Positions 40,030 through 48,640 of a DNA stretch of 64,000 nucleotides are shown piece after piece. This DNA comes from CAVSJA01 sp963728145 (GTDB lineage Bacteria > Bacteroidota > Bacteroidia > Chitinophagales > Chitinophagaceae): NCBI GenBank assembly GCA_963728145.1, contig CAVSJA010000003.1, positions 124,001-188,000 of the forward strand. Reading direction: 5' to 3'. The translations under genes and the position numbers were made by a program. The notes under the pieces are model-generated. The model was not told the DNA's origin, did no database searches, and saw only the letters and a list, made by a program, of their open reading frames with translations. Position 1 is the stretch's first letter. The number at the start of each line of letters is the position of its first letter.

Positions 40030-40677
40030 ATGCCTTTATTTTATCAACATATTATAGACGAAAATTGCAAGCTGGCAATCTGGAGAATCGAAGAGTCTGA
40101 AAGCTTTTTTTTGAAGAAAGTTCCGCTGAAAAGGGATGTTTCTCACCCTTATAAACGCTTGCAACACCTTGCGGGTCGATATCTTCTTCCCACACTCTAT
40201 AAAGATTTTCCACTGGAAGAGATCCAGATCGCGGATACCCGGAAACCATTTTTGCCAGATGAGAAATATCATTTCTCAATCTCTCATTGTGGAAATTATG
40301 CCGCGGCGATAGCGAGTCCAAAGTACAGGGTTGGAGTTGATATTGAATTCGAAACACCGCGCATGCATGCGATATCCAAAAAATTTCTGCATCCCGACGA
40401 ACACAATTATTTAAAACAATGGGAGCCCATGACCCAAATGTATCTGCAATTGCTCACATTGGTTTGGTCTGGAAAAGAATCAATTTATAAATGGCATGGA
40501 GATGGCGGACTTGATTTCAGCGAGCATATGGTACTGAATGGTCCCATTTCAACCGGCCCTGATGAATTTATTGAGATTCCTTTCCAATTTAGTAAGAACT
40601 CGAGGTTTACACTCGGTGTGAATGGAAAGATATTTAATCCGTTGGTGTTGGCGTGGGTCGCGACGAAACCGATTTGA
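40030..40677 (+). CDS. 4'-phosphopantetheinyl transferase superfamily protein
   Basis: A 215-residue enzyme that moves the phosphopantetheine arm from CoA to a carrier protein. Motifs: FSISHCGNYAAAIAS (P1/P1a), VGVDIEFETPR with the metal-binding Asp-x-Glu, and LVWSGKESIYKWHGDGGLDF (W-x-x-K-E). It is of the Sfp/HetI type and not the short AcpS type, so it could serve secondary metabolite or fatty acid carriers. No synthase cluster is nearby. The stop codon overlaps the first unit of the AACAGNNG array. Confidence 0.88.
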   Translation: MPLFYQHIIDENCKLAIWRIEESESFFLKKVPLKRDVSHPYKRLQHLAGRYLLPTLYKDFPLEEIQIADTRKPFLPDEKYHFSISHCGNYAAAIASPKYRVGVDIEFETPRMHAISKKFLHPDEHNYLKQWEPMTQMYLQLLTLVWSGKESIYKWHGDGGLDFSEHMVLNGPISTGPDEFIEIPFQFSKNSRFTLGVNGKIFNPLVLAWVATKPI

Positions 40678-40852
40678 ACAGCAGAACAGCAGAACAGAAG
40701 AACAGATGAACAGCGGAACAGCAGAACAGAAGAACAGAAGAACAGATGAACAGCGGAACAGAGGAACAGCAGAACAGAAGAACAGAAGAACAGCAGAACG
40801 GCAGAACAGCAGAACAGAGGAACCGCGGAACAATAGAACAGCGGAACAGTAG
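40677..40852. repeat. Tandem array of 22 AACAGNNG 8-mers
   Basis: Twenty-two consecutive 8-base units of the form AACAGNNG (three or four with one change in the core). The two variable bases are mostly CA, AA, AT, CG or AG and partly recur in the order CA-AA-AA-AT-CG. There is no complementary arm. It begins on the last base of the stop codon of the upstream gene. Confidence 0.95.
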
Positions 40853-40887
40853 ATTGGAAGAACGCGAAAACCTCCATCATTATGTAC

Positions 40888-40960
40888 CTGGCGCAAGCCT
40901 TTCCGACGGACAGTATCAGCGTCTAACGAAATCGGAACAGCAGTCGGAAGCGCTTGTGCC
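40888..40960 (-). repeat. Dispersed palindromic element C, copy 1 (73 bp)
   Basis: Ends CTGGCGCAAGCCTTTCCGAC and TCGGAAGCGCTTGTGCC are imperfect complements. The same end words occur at 47245-47315 and 49831-49921; this copy is in the opposite orientation. It has no ORF. Confidence 0.8.
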
Positions 40961-40976
40961 CGCGACATCGGCAATT

Positions 40977-42206
40977 TCAATGCGCCATATCATCATCTCC
41001 GGGGCCTTCAAGTAGTGGAATGTCACCTATAGATGTTCCTGCAATTCCTTTTATCGATCCATACATTCCGGAAGTGCTGCGCAATACCATATCAAGTTGT
41101 CTCTCTCGCTCTTTCCAAATCTTTTCCATTTGAATCTTTTCTTTTGTAATGCTATTTCTCAATGAAACAAACCCTTCTACGATTGCTTCTATATGTTGAC
41201 GAAATTCAGTGCTGGTAAGAAAATCATATAACAATTGCATTTTATCTCCACGATTTTCCTGGTTCTTTTGCGCTTCATATACCTTGATCAGCCCTTCTCT
41301 CAATGCAGAAGACAAGCCAATCACTTCCTTGAATGAGCAGATCCAGATTCCATCCTTTATTCCAAAGCGATCCATATCCCTTGGATAGGCTTGTGTGACG
41401 AGAATGGCGACATCTGCCTTCTTTGTACGCATATCATTGCGCAATTTCTCCACCCAATTATTCGCCCAGTTCTTTGCCCGCTTGCTTTCGTAAATGATCC
41501 GTCCGCAATCCTTGCCGAGACCATTGCGGATCGTTTGAACACAATCTGCGCCTTCTGATCCTTTACTAACTTCTTCAATGAGGTCGTATGGAAATTGTTC
41601 CTGAAGAATCTCTTCCAATAATAATTCCTGTGCTTCCCCTTGTAATTGCATCGATCCCTGTTCCACTTTCCGACGCATTTCTTCAACCAGTTTTTTCTGG
41701 TCTTCTATCTGCTTTTCTAATTCGCGCATTCGTAACTGGTACTCGGTTTCTTTATTAGCAACCTTTTGTTCCTCGATCTGGCGAATTTCTTCGGAGAGTT
41801 TTGTCCGTTCTTCCTGCAATCTTCTTTGTACGGAGATCTCAAGTTCTTCTTCTTTATTTTTTAGTTCCTGTTCTTTTTGAAGAAATTCGAGTTCCTTTTG
41901 CCTTGCATTTTTCAATTTTTCTTCCGCATCGCGATTATTTTGCTTCAACATCTTCACTTCATTTTCGAAGTCTGCTGAAATTGATCTTCTAAGATTCTGC
42001 TCGATGGAGAGCTGCAATTCCTTTTCCCTTTGTTGAAATTCCTTAGTCTTCTTCAACAATTCTTCTTCTTTCTCTTTTTTGAAATTCGCCATCTGCGCTC
42101 GCAATTCAATCTTATCCGCCTCCAATTTCTGCTTGTATTCTTCTGAAAACGAATCCTCAATCGCAAATTCATTCCCACAATTAGGACACTTTATAGGTGA
42201 TGCCAT
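40977..42206 (-). CDS. DUF2130 domain protein with zinc ribbon and long coiled coil
   Basis: A 409-residue cytosolic protein. The N-terminus has a CPNCGNEF half zinc ribbon, followed by about 180 residues of Glu/Lys-rich coiled coil (residues 25-205). The C-terminal DUF2130 domain (about 205-385) shows EEILQEQFPYDLIEEVSKGSEGADCVQTI, IIYESKRAKNWANNWVEKLRNDM and ADVAILVTQAYP, a layout (Glu-x-Lys after a hydrophobic strand) like restriction-endonuclease-fold nucleases. Function is not established. Element C copy 1 lies 16 bases downstream. Confidence 0.85.
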   Translation of the reverse strand: MASPIKCPNCGNEFAIEDSFSEEYKQKLEADKIELRAQMANFKKEKEEELLKKTKEFQQREKELQLSIEQNLRRSISADFENEVKMLKQNNRDAEEKLKNARQKELEFLQKEQELKNKEEELEISVQRRLQEERTKLSEEIRQIEEQKVANKETEYQLRMRELEKQIEDQKKLVEEMRRKVEQGSMQLQGEAQELLLEEILQEQFPYDLIEEVSKGSEGADCVQTIRNGLGKDCGRIIYESKRAKNWANNWVEKLRNDMRTKKADVAILVTQAYPRDMDRFGIKDGIWICSFKEVIGLSSALREGLIKVYEAQKNQENRGDKMQLLYDFLTSTEFRQHIEAIVEGFVSLRNSITKEKIQMEKIWKERERQLDMVLRSTSGMYGSIKGIAGTSIGDIPLLEGPGDDDMAH

Positions 42207-42212
42207 GGTTTT

Positions 42213-42340
42213 TTGGTTGATCGGTTGTCCCGAAACTTCGGGAGGTTGATTGGTTGATTGGTTTACTAGTTGATTGGGTAAGCAATTTACGTGTTCTTAC
42301 CTAGTCAACCAATCAACCAATAACCAATCACCCAACCACC
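42213..42340. repeat. Word-repeat hairpin, GGTTGATT/GATTGGTT family
   Basis: The left arm (42213-42278) repeats TTGATTGG, interrupted by a small TCCCGAAACTTCGGGA hairpin. The right arm (42303-42339) repeats CCAATCAA and encodes the last residues and stop of the next reverse-strand gene. It lies between two co-directional genes. Confidence 0.85.
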
Positions 42341-42939
42341 CGAGGCTCAGCCTTACTGTACATTGACCTAACAATAAAGTACATACCGATATCCGCCAGC
42401 ATTTTCAATACCAGGAAGATCGTGGATGGTGTCCATCCGAGAAAAGCGGGAGCGAGTATGGTGAGATGCATGGGGACTATTCTCAAATAGGGCATGAAGA
42501 AGAGTTTCCCGTAGTTAATGCTTTGAAATTTTTGTAGTCGTTTATTTCGGATAAAAGAGATGATGAGTTCAAAGCAAATCGCTGCCCAGGTGATCAGCAA
42601 AAAGACAAAGTCGATATGATCTTTGAATCGGGTAAGCAGAAAAACCGCATACACTACATGAAAGAACTGGAAATGAAACAGGAAGAAAAATGCCGTACAA
42701 CCGGGTGATTTCTCACCGCCTTTGACTTTTACATCGGGAATTTTGCCCTCGCCAAAATCCGGGTTTTTTAAGGTCAGCAAATCCAGGAAATTGAAGATTC
42801 CCAGCATCACACTTTGTATCCAGTATGCCCATACGATAGTTGAAAATCCTTCAGGGTGTTCTTTGAAATAGTAAATGCAATAGACGTTTACCAGCAGGAG
42901 GATCCAGAAAGAAGGATCAGCTAAGATTCGTTTAGGCAA
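42328..42939 (-). CDS. DUF6498-like integral membrane protein
   Basis: A 203-residue protein with about five membrane helices (FWILLLVNVYCIYYF, TIVWAYWIQSVMLGIFNFL, FFFLFHFQFFHVVYAVFLL, VFLLITWAAICFELIISFI, and a C-terminal pair). The pattern YWIQSVMLGIFNFLDLLTLKN and FHFQFFHVVYAVFL matches the DUF6498 family, of unknown function. The last codons (PRVVG) lie in the hairpin repeat. No operon partner is obvious. Confidence 0.7.
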   Translation of the reverse strand: MPKRILADPSFWILLLVNVYCIYYFKEHPEGFSTIVWAYWIQSVMLGIFNFLDLLTLKNPDFGEGKIPDVKVKGGEKSPGCTAFFFLFHFQFFHVVYAVFLLTRFKDHIDFVFLLITWAAICFELIISFIRNKRLQKFQSINYGKLFFMPYLRIVPMHLTILAPAFLGWTPSTIFLVLKMLADIGMYFIVRSMYSKAEPRVVG

Positions 42940-43140
42940 AGGGGTTTTGTTTAAAGTATAAAGTTATTGGTTTGGGCCCGATTCACAGTGGACTTAAGTC
43001 CAGGTTATTATTTCCTGATAATTTTTAAAAACACATTGCGATGATTAGTTTTTTTGGGCAGTATGATGTTCGTCAAATAATCGGACATAAGTCCTAAGTC
43101 GTAAATTGTAAACCTTATCATAACCTTATCTTTAACCCCG

Positions 43141-45201
43141 ATGAAGTATTCGGTCCGGAATATTATAATTGCTTATGTCGCAGTGATCGCAGGGATACTT
43201 TTGATCCTTTATATAACTTTCAATACCCTCAGTTCGCAGGAGAAAACCCAGGTTGACATCAGCAATGCGAGAGAGGTACTTCAGGCTCTTGGCCCGACGC
43301 TTACAAACATGCAATTACTTGAAACAACCCGCGACGGATACCGGCACCATCCAGATACCGTTCACCTTGGTTATTTTGAAAGGATACTGGGGGACATGCG
43401 ACTTGACCTGAAAAGGATACAAGCGCTTAAAGCAAATAAAAGCGAAAAGGCAGAATCATACCAGAAATTGGAAACTTACCTGTCATCAATGATTGATACA
43501 TCTGAAAAACTTTTAGTTGGCATGAGGGCAAAGCCTGGTCCTCCTCCCAGCATGAATGCTGTAGGATATATCGATCGATTCAGACAGGTTTCGGACAAAC
43601 TTGAGGACGAAAACCGGGAAATACTAAATAGGTCTTACAGTAATAGCATCGATCAGAACAGAAGGATGTTTGCTTATGTATCAAGCCTCGTCGGCATGTT
43701 GATTCTTTTGTTAATACTGACTTGCGTTTTGATCATGAGGGATATCAATATTTTAAAAACAACAGAAGCACAATTAAAAAAATTCAATGAACGTCTTGAG
43801 ACGCAGGTAGTGAATAAGACCGCGGAGATAAGAAAGAGCGAGGAGAGGTATCGGGCAGTAATTGAACAAGCATCGGATGCTATTATGGTGACGGACCCAA
43901 AGGGAAAGTTCATAGATGTCAATACGGCGATGTGTAAACAATTTGGGTACACGAGGGAAGAGTTTTTAAATCTGAATATTACAAATCTTATTGATCCGGA
44001 ACAGTTGAAAACTGATCCAATTCGGTTTGACCTGATGGAAAATGGTGTGCAGTTTACGAGAGAAAGAAGGATGATTCGTAAAAACGGAACTGTGGTAGAA
44101 GTTGAAGCTAACGTCAAAAAAATTGCTGATGGAAGGATAATGGCGATTGCCAGAGATATATCCGAAAGAAAAAGAACTGACGAACTTATTCGTCGTGAAA
44201 AAACCTTATCTGACTCGATCATCAACAGCCTTCCCGGAATTTTTTACCTGCAAACCATGGAAGGTAAATACCTGCGTTGGAATAAGGAATTTGAAACAAT
44301 ATCAGAATATAGCAATGAAGAGATCCCGTCACTGACTCCCTTTGATTTTTTTGAGGGACAGGATAGGAAAGCTTTAGAAGAAACCATCGAAAAAGTATTC
44401 AAAGACGGATCAGCACAGGTTGAAGCGGTGGTAGTGACGAGATCTGGTAAACGAATCCCTTATTTTTTAACTGGACAGCTCATTGAATATGAAGGAAGGC
44501 CCTGCCTGATCGGTACCGGCATCGATATCACTGGTCGCAAGGAACTGGAGGAAGCAATACTGAAACAGGAAGTGCAGGCACAAAAGATGATCATTCGCGC
44601 CGTATTGCAGGCTGAAGAGAGAGAAAGGAATACTATTGGCCAGGAATTGCATGACAACGTAAACCAGATTCTGGCCAGTGCTAAACTTTACCTGAGTATG
44701 GCTGAAACAGACGAAGAACTTCGGGAAACGCTGATCAAAAATTCTTTGAAATATATTGAAGACGCGATCCAGGAGATCCGTTCATTAAGCAAGAGCCAGG
44801 TTACACCGCTTAAGATCATCAATTTGCAGGAACTCGTCGAAGATTTATTAAATGAGTTCGATCAAAAAGCTTCGATACGTACAGATTTCAATTATAATGT
44901 TTCCGATAGCGTTGTGGTGGACGAAGATTTGAAATTGAATATTTACCGGGTTATCCAGGAACAACTCAATAATGTATTGAAACATGCATCGGCGGAAAAA
45001 GTATCGGTTAGTGTTGAAGGAATTAATGGCTGGCTAAAAGTGAAGATTGAGGATGATGGCAAAGGATTTTCATTGGATAAAAGAAGAAACGGTATCGGCA
45101 TTGCAAACATGACGAACCGTGTTGAATCATACAACGGCGAAATAAGAATCAACACGAGTCCGGGGAAAGGATGTGTGGTTGATGTGAAGATCCCGGTGTA
45201 A
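43141..45201 (+). CDS. PAS-domain sensor histidine kinase (HisKA_3 type)
   Basis: A 686-residue membrane kinase. TM1 at about 8-28 and TM2 at about 178-200 flank a helical extracytoplasmic sensor of the CHASE3-like kind. Two PAS domains follow (about 236-345, YRAVIEQASDAIMVTDPKGKFIDVN; about 355-470). The dimerisation helix has the phospho-acceptor His504 in GQELHDNVNQILASAKLYL, the HisKA_3 (NarX/DegS/LiaS) form. The ATPase domain ends with EDDGKGFSLDKRRNGIGIANMTNRVESYNGE. Such kinases usually pair with NarL-type regulators, but none is in the window, so it is an orphan here. Confidence 0.92.
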   Translation: MKYSVRNIIIAYVAVIAGILLILYITFNTLSSQEKTQVDISNAREVLQALGPTLTNMQLLETTRDGYRHHPDTVHLGYFERILGDMRLDLKRIQALKANKSEKAESYQKLETYLSSMIDTSEKLLVGMRAKPGPPPSMNAVGYIDRFRQVSDKLEDENREILNRSYSNSIDQNRRMFAYVSSLVGMLILLLILTCVLIMRDINILKTTEAQLKKFNERLETQVVNKTAEIRKSEERYRAVIEQASDAIMVTDPKGKFIDVNTAMCKQFGYTREEFLNLNITNLIDPEQLKTDPIRFDLMENGVQFTRERRMIRKNGTVVEVEANVKKIADGRIMAIARDISERKRTDELIRREKTLSDSIINSLPGIFYLQTMEGKYLRWNKEFETISEYSNEEIPSLTPFDFFEGQDRKALEETIEKVFKDGSAQVEAVVVTRSGKRIPYFLTGQLIEYEGRPCLIGTGIDITGRKELEEAILKQEVQAQKMIIRAVLQAEERERNTIGQELHDNVNQILASAKLYLSMAETDEELRETLIKNSLKYIEDAIQEIRSLSKSQVTPLKIINLQELVEDLLNEFDQKASIRTDFNYNVSDSVVVDEDLKLNIYRVIQEQLNNVLKHASAEKVSVSVEGINGWLKVKIEDDGKGFSLDKRRNGIGIANMTNRVESYNGEIRINTSPGKGCVVDVKIPV

Positions 45202-45203
45202 GA

Positions 45204-45280
45204 AGCTATGAGCCTTGAGCTGCGAGCTACGAGCTCAAGGCAAATGGCTCGAAGCTCGTAGCTCAGGGCTCGAGGCTCAT
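45204..45280. repeat. Word-repeat hairpin, GAGCT/GCTCGAAGCTC family
   Basis: The left arm (45204-45240, words GAGCCTTGAGCTGCGAGCTACGAGCT) and the right arm (45246-45280, GCTCGAAGCTCGTAGCTCAGG) are largely complementary with a very short loop. It lies between convergent genes and supplies the TGA of the YdcF-like gene. Confidence 0.85.
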
Positions 45281-45870
45281 TTTACAAGGTGCTTATCATA
45301 CCCCAACTCAATCAATCTCTCATACGCTTTCCAAACTTCTTCGGGGATTTCCTGGTAAATCTGAAAGCCTTTTTCGGGATAGAGCTTGATTCGTTGTAGA
45401 TCACCGGCCATAATGTTTATTACTCTTTCGACTGGGATATCATCCGTAGGATAGTTTTCAAAACTAATCTGAGGGGAAGTGACGATCAGTTTTTTATCGG
45501 GCCAATATCTTTTGAAGGTGGCAAAGCTTCTTCGTTCCATATAAGGTTTCTGTACCACGATGAATTTCTGCGGGTCAAGATTGTTTGCTTTCAAAAGTTG
45601 TTGAGTGAATAAAATATTCTCGCCTGTATTGGTGGATTTGTTTTCTATCAGGATTGCTTCTTTAGATACACCCATCTGCATTGCTATTGCCGCAAATTGA
45701 TCGGCTTCGGTTTCCGTCCACATGTCTTTGGTAAGATTGCCCAATCCACCAGAAAGAACCAACAATGGCGCCCAACCTTCAAGCCATAATTGCGCGCCGC
45801 GCTCGGCTACACGATAATCATGACTTCCTAACACAAGAATGCAATCGGATTTCTCCAATAGCTGATGCAT
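45277..45870 (-). CDS. YdcF family protein (DUF218)
   Basis: A 197-residue protein of the DUF218 fold. Signatures: DCILVLGSHDYRVAERGAQLW, PLLVLSGGLGN, TEADQFAAIAMQMGVSKEAILIENKSTNTGENILFT, and VVQKPYMERRSFATFKRYWP. No membrane helix is present, unlike the longer SanA/YdcF forms. The first codon is the only ATG before an upstream stop. Biochemical role is not settled; some members bind nucleotide-like ligands or affect envelope synthesis. Confidence 0.88.
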   Translation of the reverse strand: MHQLLEKSDCILVLGSHDYRVAERGAQLWLEGWAPLLVLSGGLGNLTKDMWTETEADQFAAIAMQMGVSKEAILIENKSTNTGENILFTQQLLKANNLDPQKFIVVQKPYMERRSFATFKRYWPDKKLIVTSPQISFENYPTDDIPVERVINIMAGDLQRIKLYPEKGFQIYQEIPEEVWKAYERLIELGYDKHLVK

Positions 45871-45921
45871 GTGATGATAAGTTCCAGAGAAGCTTGGATA
45901 ACTGCAGAACTTCTAGCGTTA

Positions 45922-45962
45922 ACATTTACGATTTACAATTTACAATTTACGATTTACGATTT
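45922..45962. repeat. ATTTACRA word repeat
   Basis: Five tandem 8-base units (ATTTACGA, ATTTACAA) directly precede element A. Only one orientation is present. Confidence 0.75.
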
Positions 45963-45967
45963 CTTTG

Positions 45968-46195
45968 CTCTGCGTCCTTCCCCTTTGAACCTTGTCATTT
46001 CGAGCCCGGTCAATAAAAATCCCTCCGTATATAGGGAAAGTAGGGCGAGAAATCTGCACAATTGGAGACCCTGTGTTATTTCGAAATGAAGCAGAACCGC
46101 CGATTGCGCAGATTTCTCCCCCGCTTTCATTTCATGTAAACTAACTTCATTAAGCGGGGTCGAAATGACAAGGTTCAAAGGGGAAGGACGCAGAG
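45968..46195. mobile_element. MITE-like element A/B family, copy A (228 bp)
   Basis: Terminal arms of 36 bases (45968-46003 and 46160-46195) are perfect complements, including CCTTTGAACCTTGTCATTTC. Inner arms GGGCGAGAAATCTGC (46043-46057) and GCAGATTTCTCCCC (46108-46121) are also complementary. The same outer and inner words occur in the element at 60119-60314. There is no ORF. This is a non-autonomous palindromic repeat of a class seen in other Bacteroidota genomes. Confidence 0.85.
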
Positions 46196-46227
46196 AAATT
46201 GTATGATTAACTAAAAAATTTTAAATG

Positions 46228-47190
46228 TCACGATCTATCTCCTTCAGATTCCAACCAAATAACTTTTTGAACAGGTTTATGTTCTTTACCGATAATATCC
46301 CGATACAAATCCGGTCTCCGCGCATTGATATAGCGATATCCACCAGCCTGTTTGAGTTTTTCCGGATTGATCGTGGCACTAACAAAATCATCTCCCAATA
46401 CCCGGCACTCTGCAATGATATCTCCAAATGGATCAATGATCATTGAACATCCATTTTTCAATTGATCATCATCCATCCCAATTGGGTTTGAAAATACCAG
46501 GTAGATGGCGTTATCATAAGCTCGTGCAGGCAACCATTTCATCAGCCAGTCTCTTCCCTTCATTCCATCAAATTCAATTCTCAATGAAGTTGGATCAGTT
46601 TCCCTGTTCTTCCACAATTCAGGATCGACAAAACCTGCACCGGGTCTTGTCGAAGGTGTACACATGGTTACATGCGGCATGAAGATAATATCGGCGCCGA
46701 GTAATTTTGTCGCCCTAACGTTTTCAATAATATTATTGTCGTAGCAGATCAGGATGCCGGCTTTCCATCCATGCAAATCAAAAACACAATATTCATTTCC
46801 CGGGAGAATATTAGGATTGATGAAGGGATGCAGTTTTCTGAATTTTGCAAGAAGTCCAGTTTTATCTACGCATACATAAGCTTTGAAAATACTATTCGCT
46901 TTATCTTTTTCAAATAGACCAGCAAGAATGGTTATATCATACTTCGATGCTATTTCTTTCAATCTTCCAACAGTTTCGCCTTCAGGAATAAATTCGGCAA
47001 CATCCAGCAATTGTTCCCTGGATAATTTCCGGGCAAAGCTATAACCACTGATAGAACACTCATGGAATGCAATTATGGAAGAACCCTGCAGCGCTGCTTT
47101 TTTGGAAAGATGATCGATTACGGAAAGATTATAAGCTTTATCTCCGCTTCGATGTTCAAACTGGGCAGTTGATAGCTTAAGGTTTTTCAT
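46228..47190 (-). CDS. Carbon-nitrogen hydrolase (nitrilase superfamily)
   Basis: A 320-residue enzyme that hydrolyses amide or nitrile C-N bonds. The catalytic triad is complete: Glu44 (AFHECSISGYS), Lys119 (KFRKLHPF) and Cys149 (ILICYDNNI). Length suits an amidase or N-carbamoylase without an extra domain. It is divergent from a Rieske oxygenase gene, with element C copy 2 between them, which hints at a shared catabolic role for a nitrogen compound; this is inference. Substrate unknown. Confidence 0.9.
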   Translation of the reverse strand: MKNLKLSTAQFEHRSGDKAYNLSVIDHLSKKAALQGSSIIAFHECSISGYSFARKLSREQLLDVAEFIPEGETVGRLKEIASKYDITILAGLFEKDKANSIFKAYVCVDKTGLLAKFRKLHPFINPNILPGNEYCVFDLHGWKAGILICYDNNIIENVRATKLLGADIIFMPHVTMCTPSTRPGAGFVDPELWKNRETDPTSLRIEFDGMKGRDWLMKWLPARAYDNAIYLVFSNPIGMDDDQLKNGCSMIIDPFGDIIAECRVLGDDFVSATINPEKLKQAGGYRYINARRPDLYRDIIGKEHKPVQKVIWLESEGDRS

Positions 47191-47244
47191 TTGGCAATTT
47201 TTAGGTTCATTGACTCAAAACCTTTTGGTAAATTTATGAAGGAT

Positions 47245-47315
47245 GGCACAAGCGCTTCCGACTAATTTGACATAGAAAGAATTAATGAAGTCAAGCGTCC
47301 GAAAGGCTTGCGCCA
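47245..47315 (+). repeat. Dispersed palindromic element C, copy 2 (71 bp)
   Basis: Ends GGCACAAGCGCTTCCGACT and CGTCCGAAAGGCTTGCGCCAG are imperfect complements. It lies in the divergent promoter region of the nitrilase and Rieske genes, ending 19 bases before the latter's ATG. Confidence 0.8.
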
Positions 47316-47334
47316 GATACAAAAATAAACCATC

Positions 47335-48510
47335 ATGAAACCAGGTTTAAAAGACTTAATTAAGCGGTACAGACCCGGATGGAGCCTGGAACAAGAATTT
47401 TATACCGATCAGGATTTGTTTGATCAGGAATGGGAGTTGATTTGGAAAAAATACTGGCTCTTTGCCGGAACGCTTGCCGATATTCCAAGGGCGGGTGATT
47501 ATTTTATTTATACCGCACAGAACGATTCCATAATTATTATCAGGGGGAGTAAGGGCGAAGTATTTGCTCATTATAACACCTGCCGTCACAGGGGCTCATT
47601 GATCTGTTTGGAGGAAAGAGGAAATTCACCCAAACTGATCTGTCCTTATCATCAATGGGTTTATGATAAGGATGGAACATTGCTGAAGGCCCGGTTAATG
47701 CCAGACGATTTCGATCGTTCGGAATTTGGATTACATCCGGTTCATGTTCAGGTTGCAGATGGCTTTATTTTTATTTCACTTGCAGAGCGCCCACCTGATT
47801 TTTCAAAAGTGTTGAAGGATTATGCTCCATTTCTGGCTCCATATAGAATTGAGAAAGCAAAATGCGCATATCGCAAGAGATATGTTCTTCGCACCAACTG
47901 GAAACTTATCGCGGAAAATTTCAGGGAATGTTATCATTGCGGTCCGGCACATCCTGAATATTGCAATGCGGTGATCGGTGCAAATATGAAGGAATCTTCT
48001 GAAGAAGAGTTGGCGGTAAGAAAAGTTGAATGGAAGAAAAAAGGCCTTGAAGTAGAGACCGTCGATTTTGAAAAAGATAGTTATCATTTTGCGATTCGGT
48101 ATCCACTACGCCCCGGTGTACAAAGCTATAGTCTCGATGGAAAAGCGGTTGCCCGACCAATGGGAGATCATAAAGATTATGACGCCGGTGTATTAGGCCT
48201 GGTCGTTTATCCGAATTTCTGGATGGATGCAGTTAGTGATTATATGTGGACGATGAGATTGACCGCCATCAGTCCTTCACAAACTGCTATAGATCTTTCC
48301 TGGTTAGTAGATCGCGAAGCAGTTGAAGGCGTGGACTACAATCTAGATCGCCTGACAGAATTTTGGAAGATCACTGGTGAACAGGATTGGGAACTTTGCG
48401 AGAACAATTTCCGCGGAATCGAATCCAGCCACTACAAGCCGGGTCCCTATGCTCCGGTTGAACAGGATGTGGTGAGGTTTGTGGATTGGTATGTCTCTAA
48501 TTTAGTTTAA
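47335..48510 (+). CDS. Rieske non-heme iron oxygenase, alpha subunit
   Basis: A 391-residue oxygenase. The Rieske [2Fe-2S] ligands are Cys83, His85, Cys103 and His106 (NTCRHRGS, CPYHQWVY). The mononuclear iron site is in NFRECYHCGPAHPEYC (His200, His205), with a later Asp in the helix before the C-terminus. The ENFRECYHC form resembles glycine-betaine, stachydrine and choline-type monooxygenases, so N-demethylation is a reasonable guess. The reductase partner is not in the window. The stop is flush with the following repeat. Confidence 0.92.
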   Translation: MKPGLKDLIKRYRPGWSLEQEFYTDQDLFDQEWELIWKKYWLFAGTLADIPRAGDYFIYTAQNDSIIIIRGSKGEVFAHYNTCRHRGSLICLEERGNSPKLICPYHQWVYDKDGTLLKARLMPDDFDRSEFGLHPVHVQVADGFIFISLAERPPDFSKVLKDYAPFLAPYRIEKAKCAYRKRYVLRTNWKLIAENFRECYHCGPAHPEYCNAVIGANMKESSEEELAVRKVEWKKKGLEVETVDFEKDSYHFAIRYPLRPGVQSYSLDGKAVARPMGDHKDYDAGVLGLVVYPNFWMDAVSDYMWTMRLTAISPSQTAIDLSWLVDREAVEGVDYNLDRLTEFWKITGEQDWELCENNFRGIESSHYKPGPYAPVEQDVVRFVDWYVSNLV

Positions 48511-48640
48511 TTGTTGGATTGTTGAATGGTTTGATTGTTGGATTCATTCCGGGATTCGATCACAACAATTAAAAAATTAGGTCATGTACCAACTTGTAAC
48601 CCCAACCATCTAACAATCAAACCATCTAACCATCATGTTT
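48511..48640. repeat. Word-repeat hairpin, TTGTTGGATTG/GATGGTTAGATGG family
   Basis: The left arm (48511-48541) begins right after the Rieske stop codon; the right arm (48596-48636) carries CCATCTAACAATCAAACC and encodes the last codons and stop of the convergent MFS gene. Confidence 0.85.

Noticed and set aside
40485..40980. Long reverse-strand frames over the AACAGNNG array (LLFCSSVLLF-type)
   Set aside because: Low-complexity translations of the array that overlap the well-supported PPTase gene; no family-like region.
43674..44225. 183-residue reverse frame inside the histidine kinase gene
   Set aside because: Antisense to the first PAS domain; composition rich in Ser/Ile, as expected from a shadow frame.
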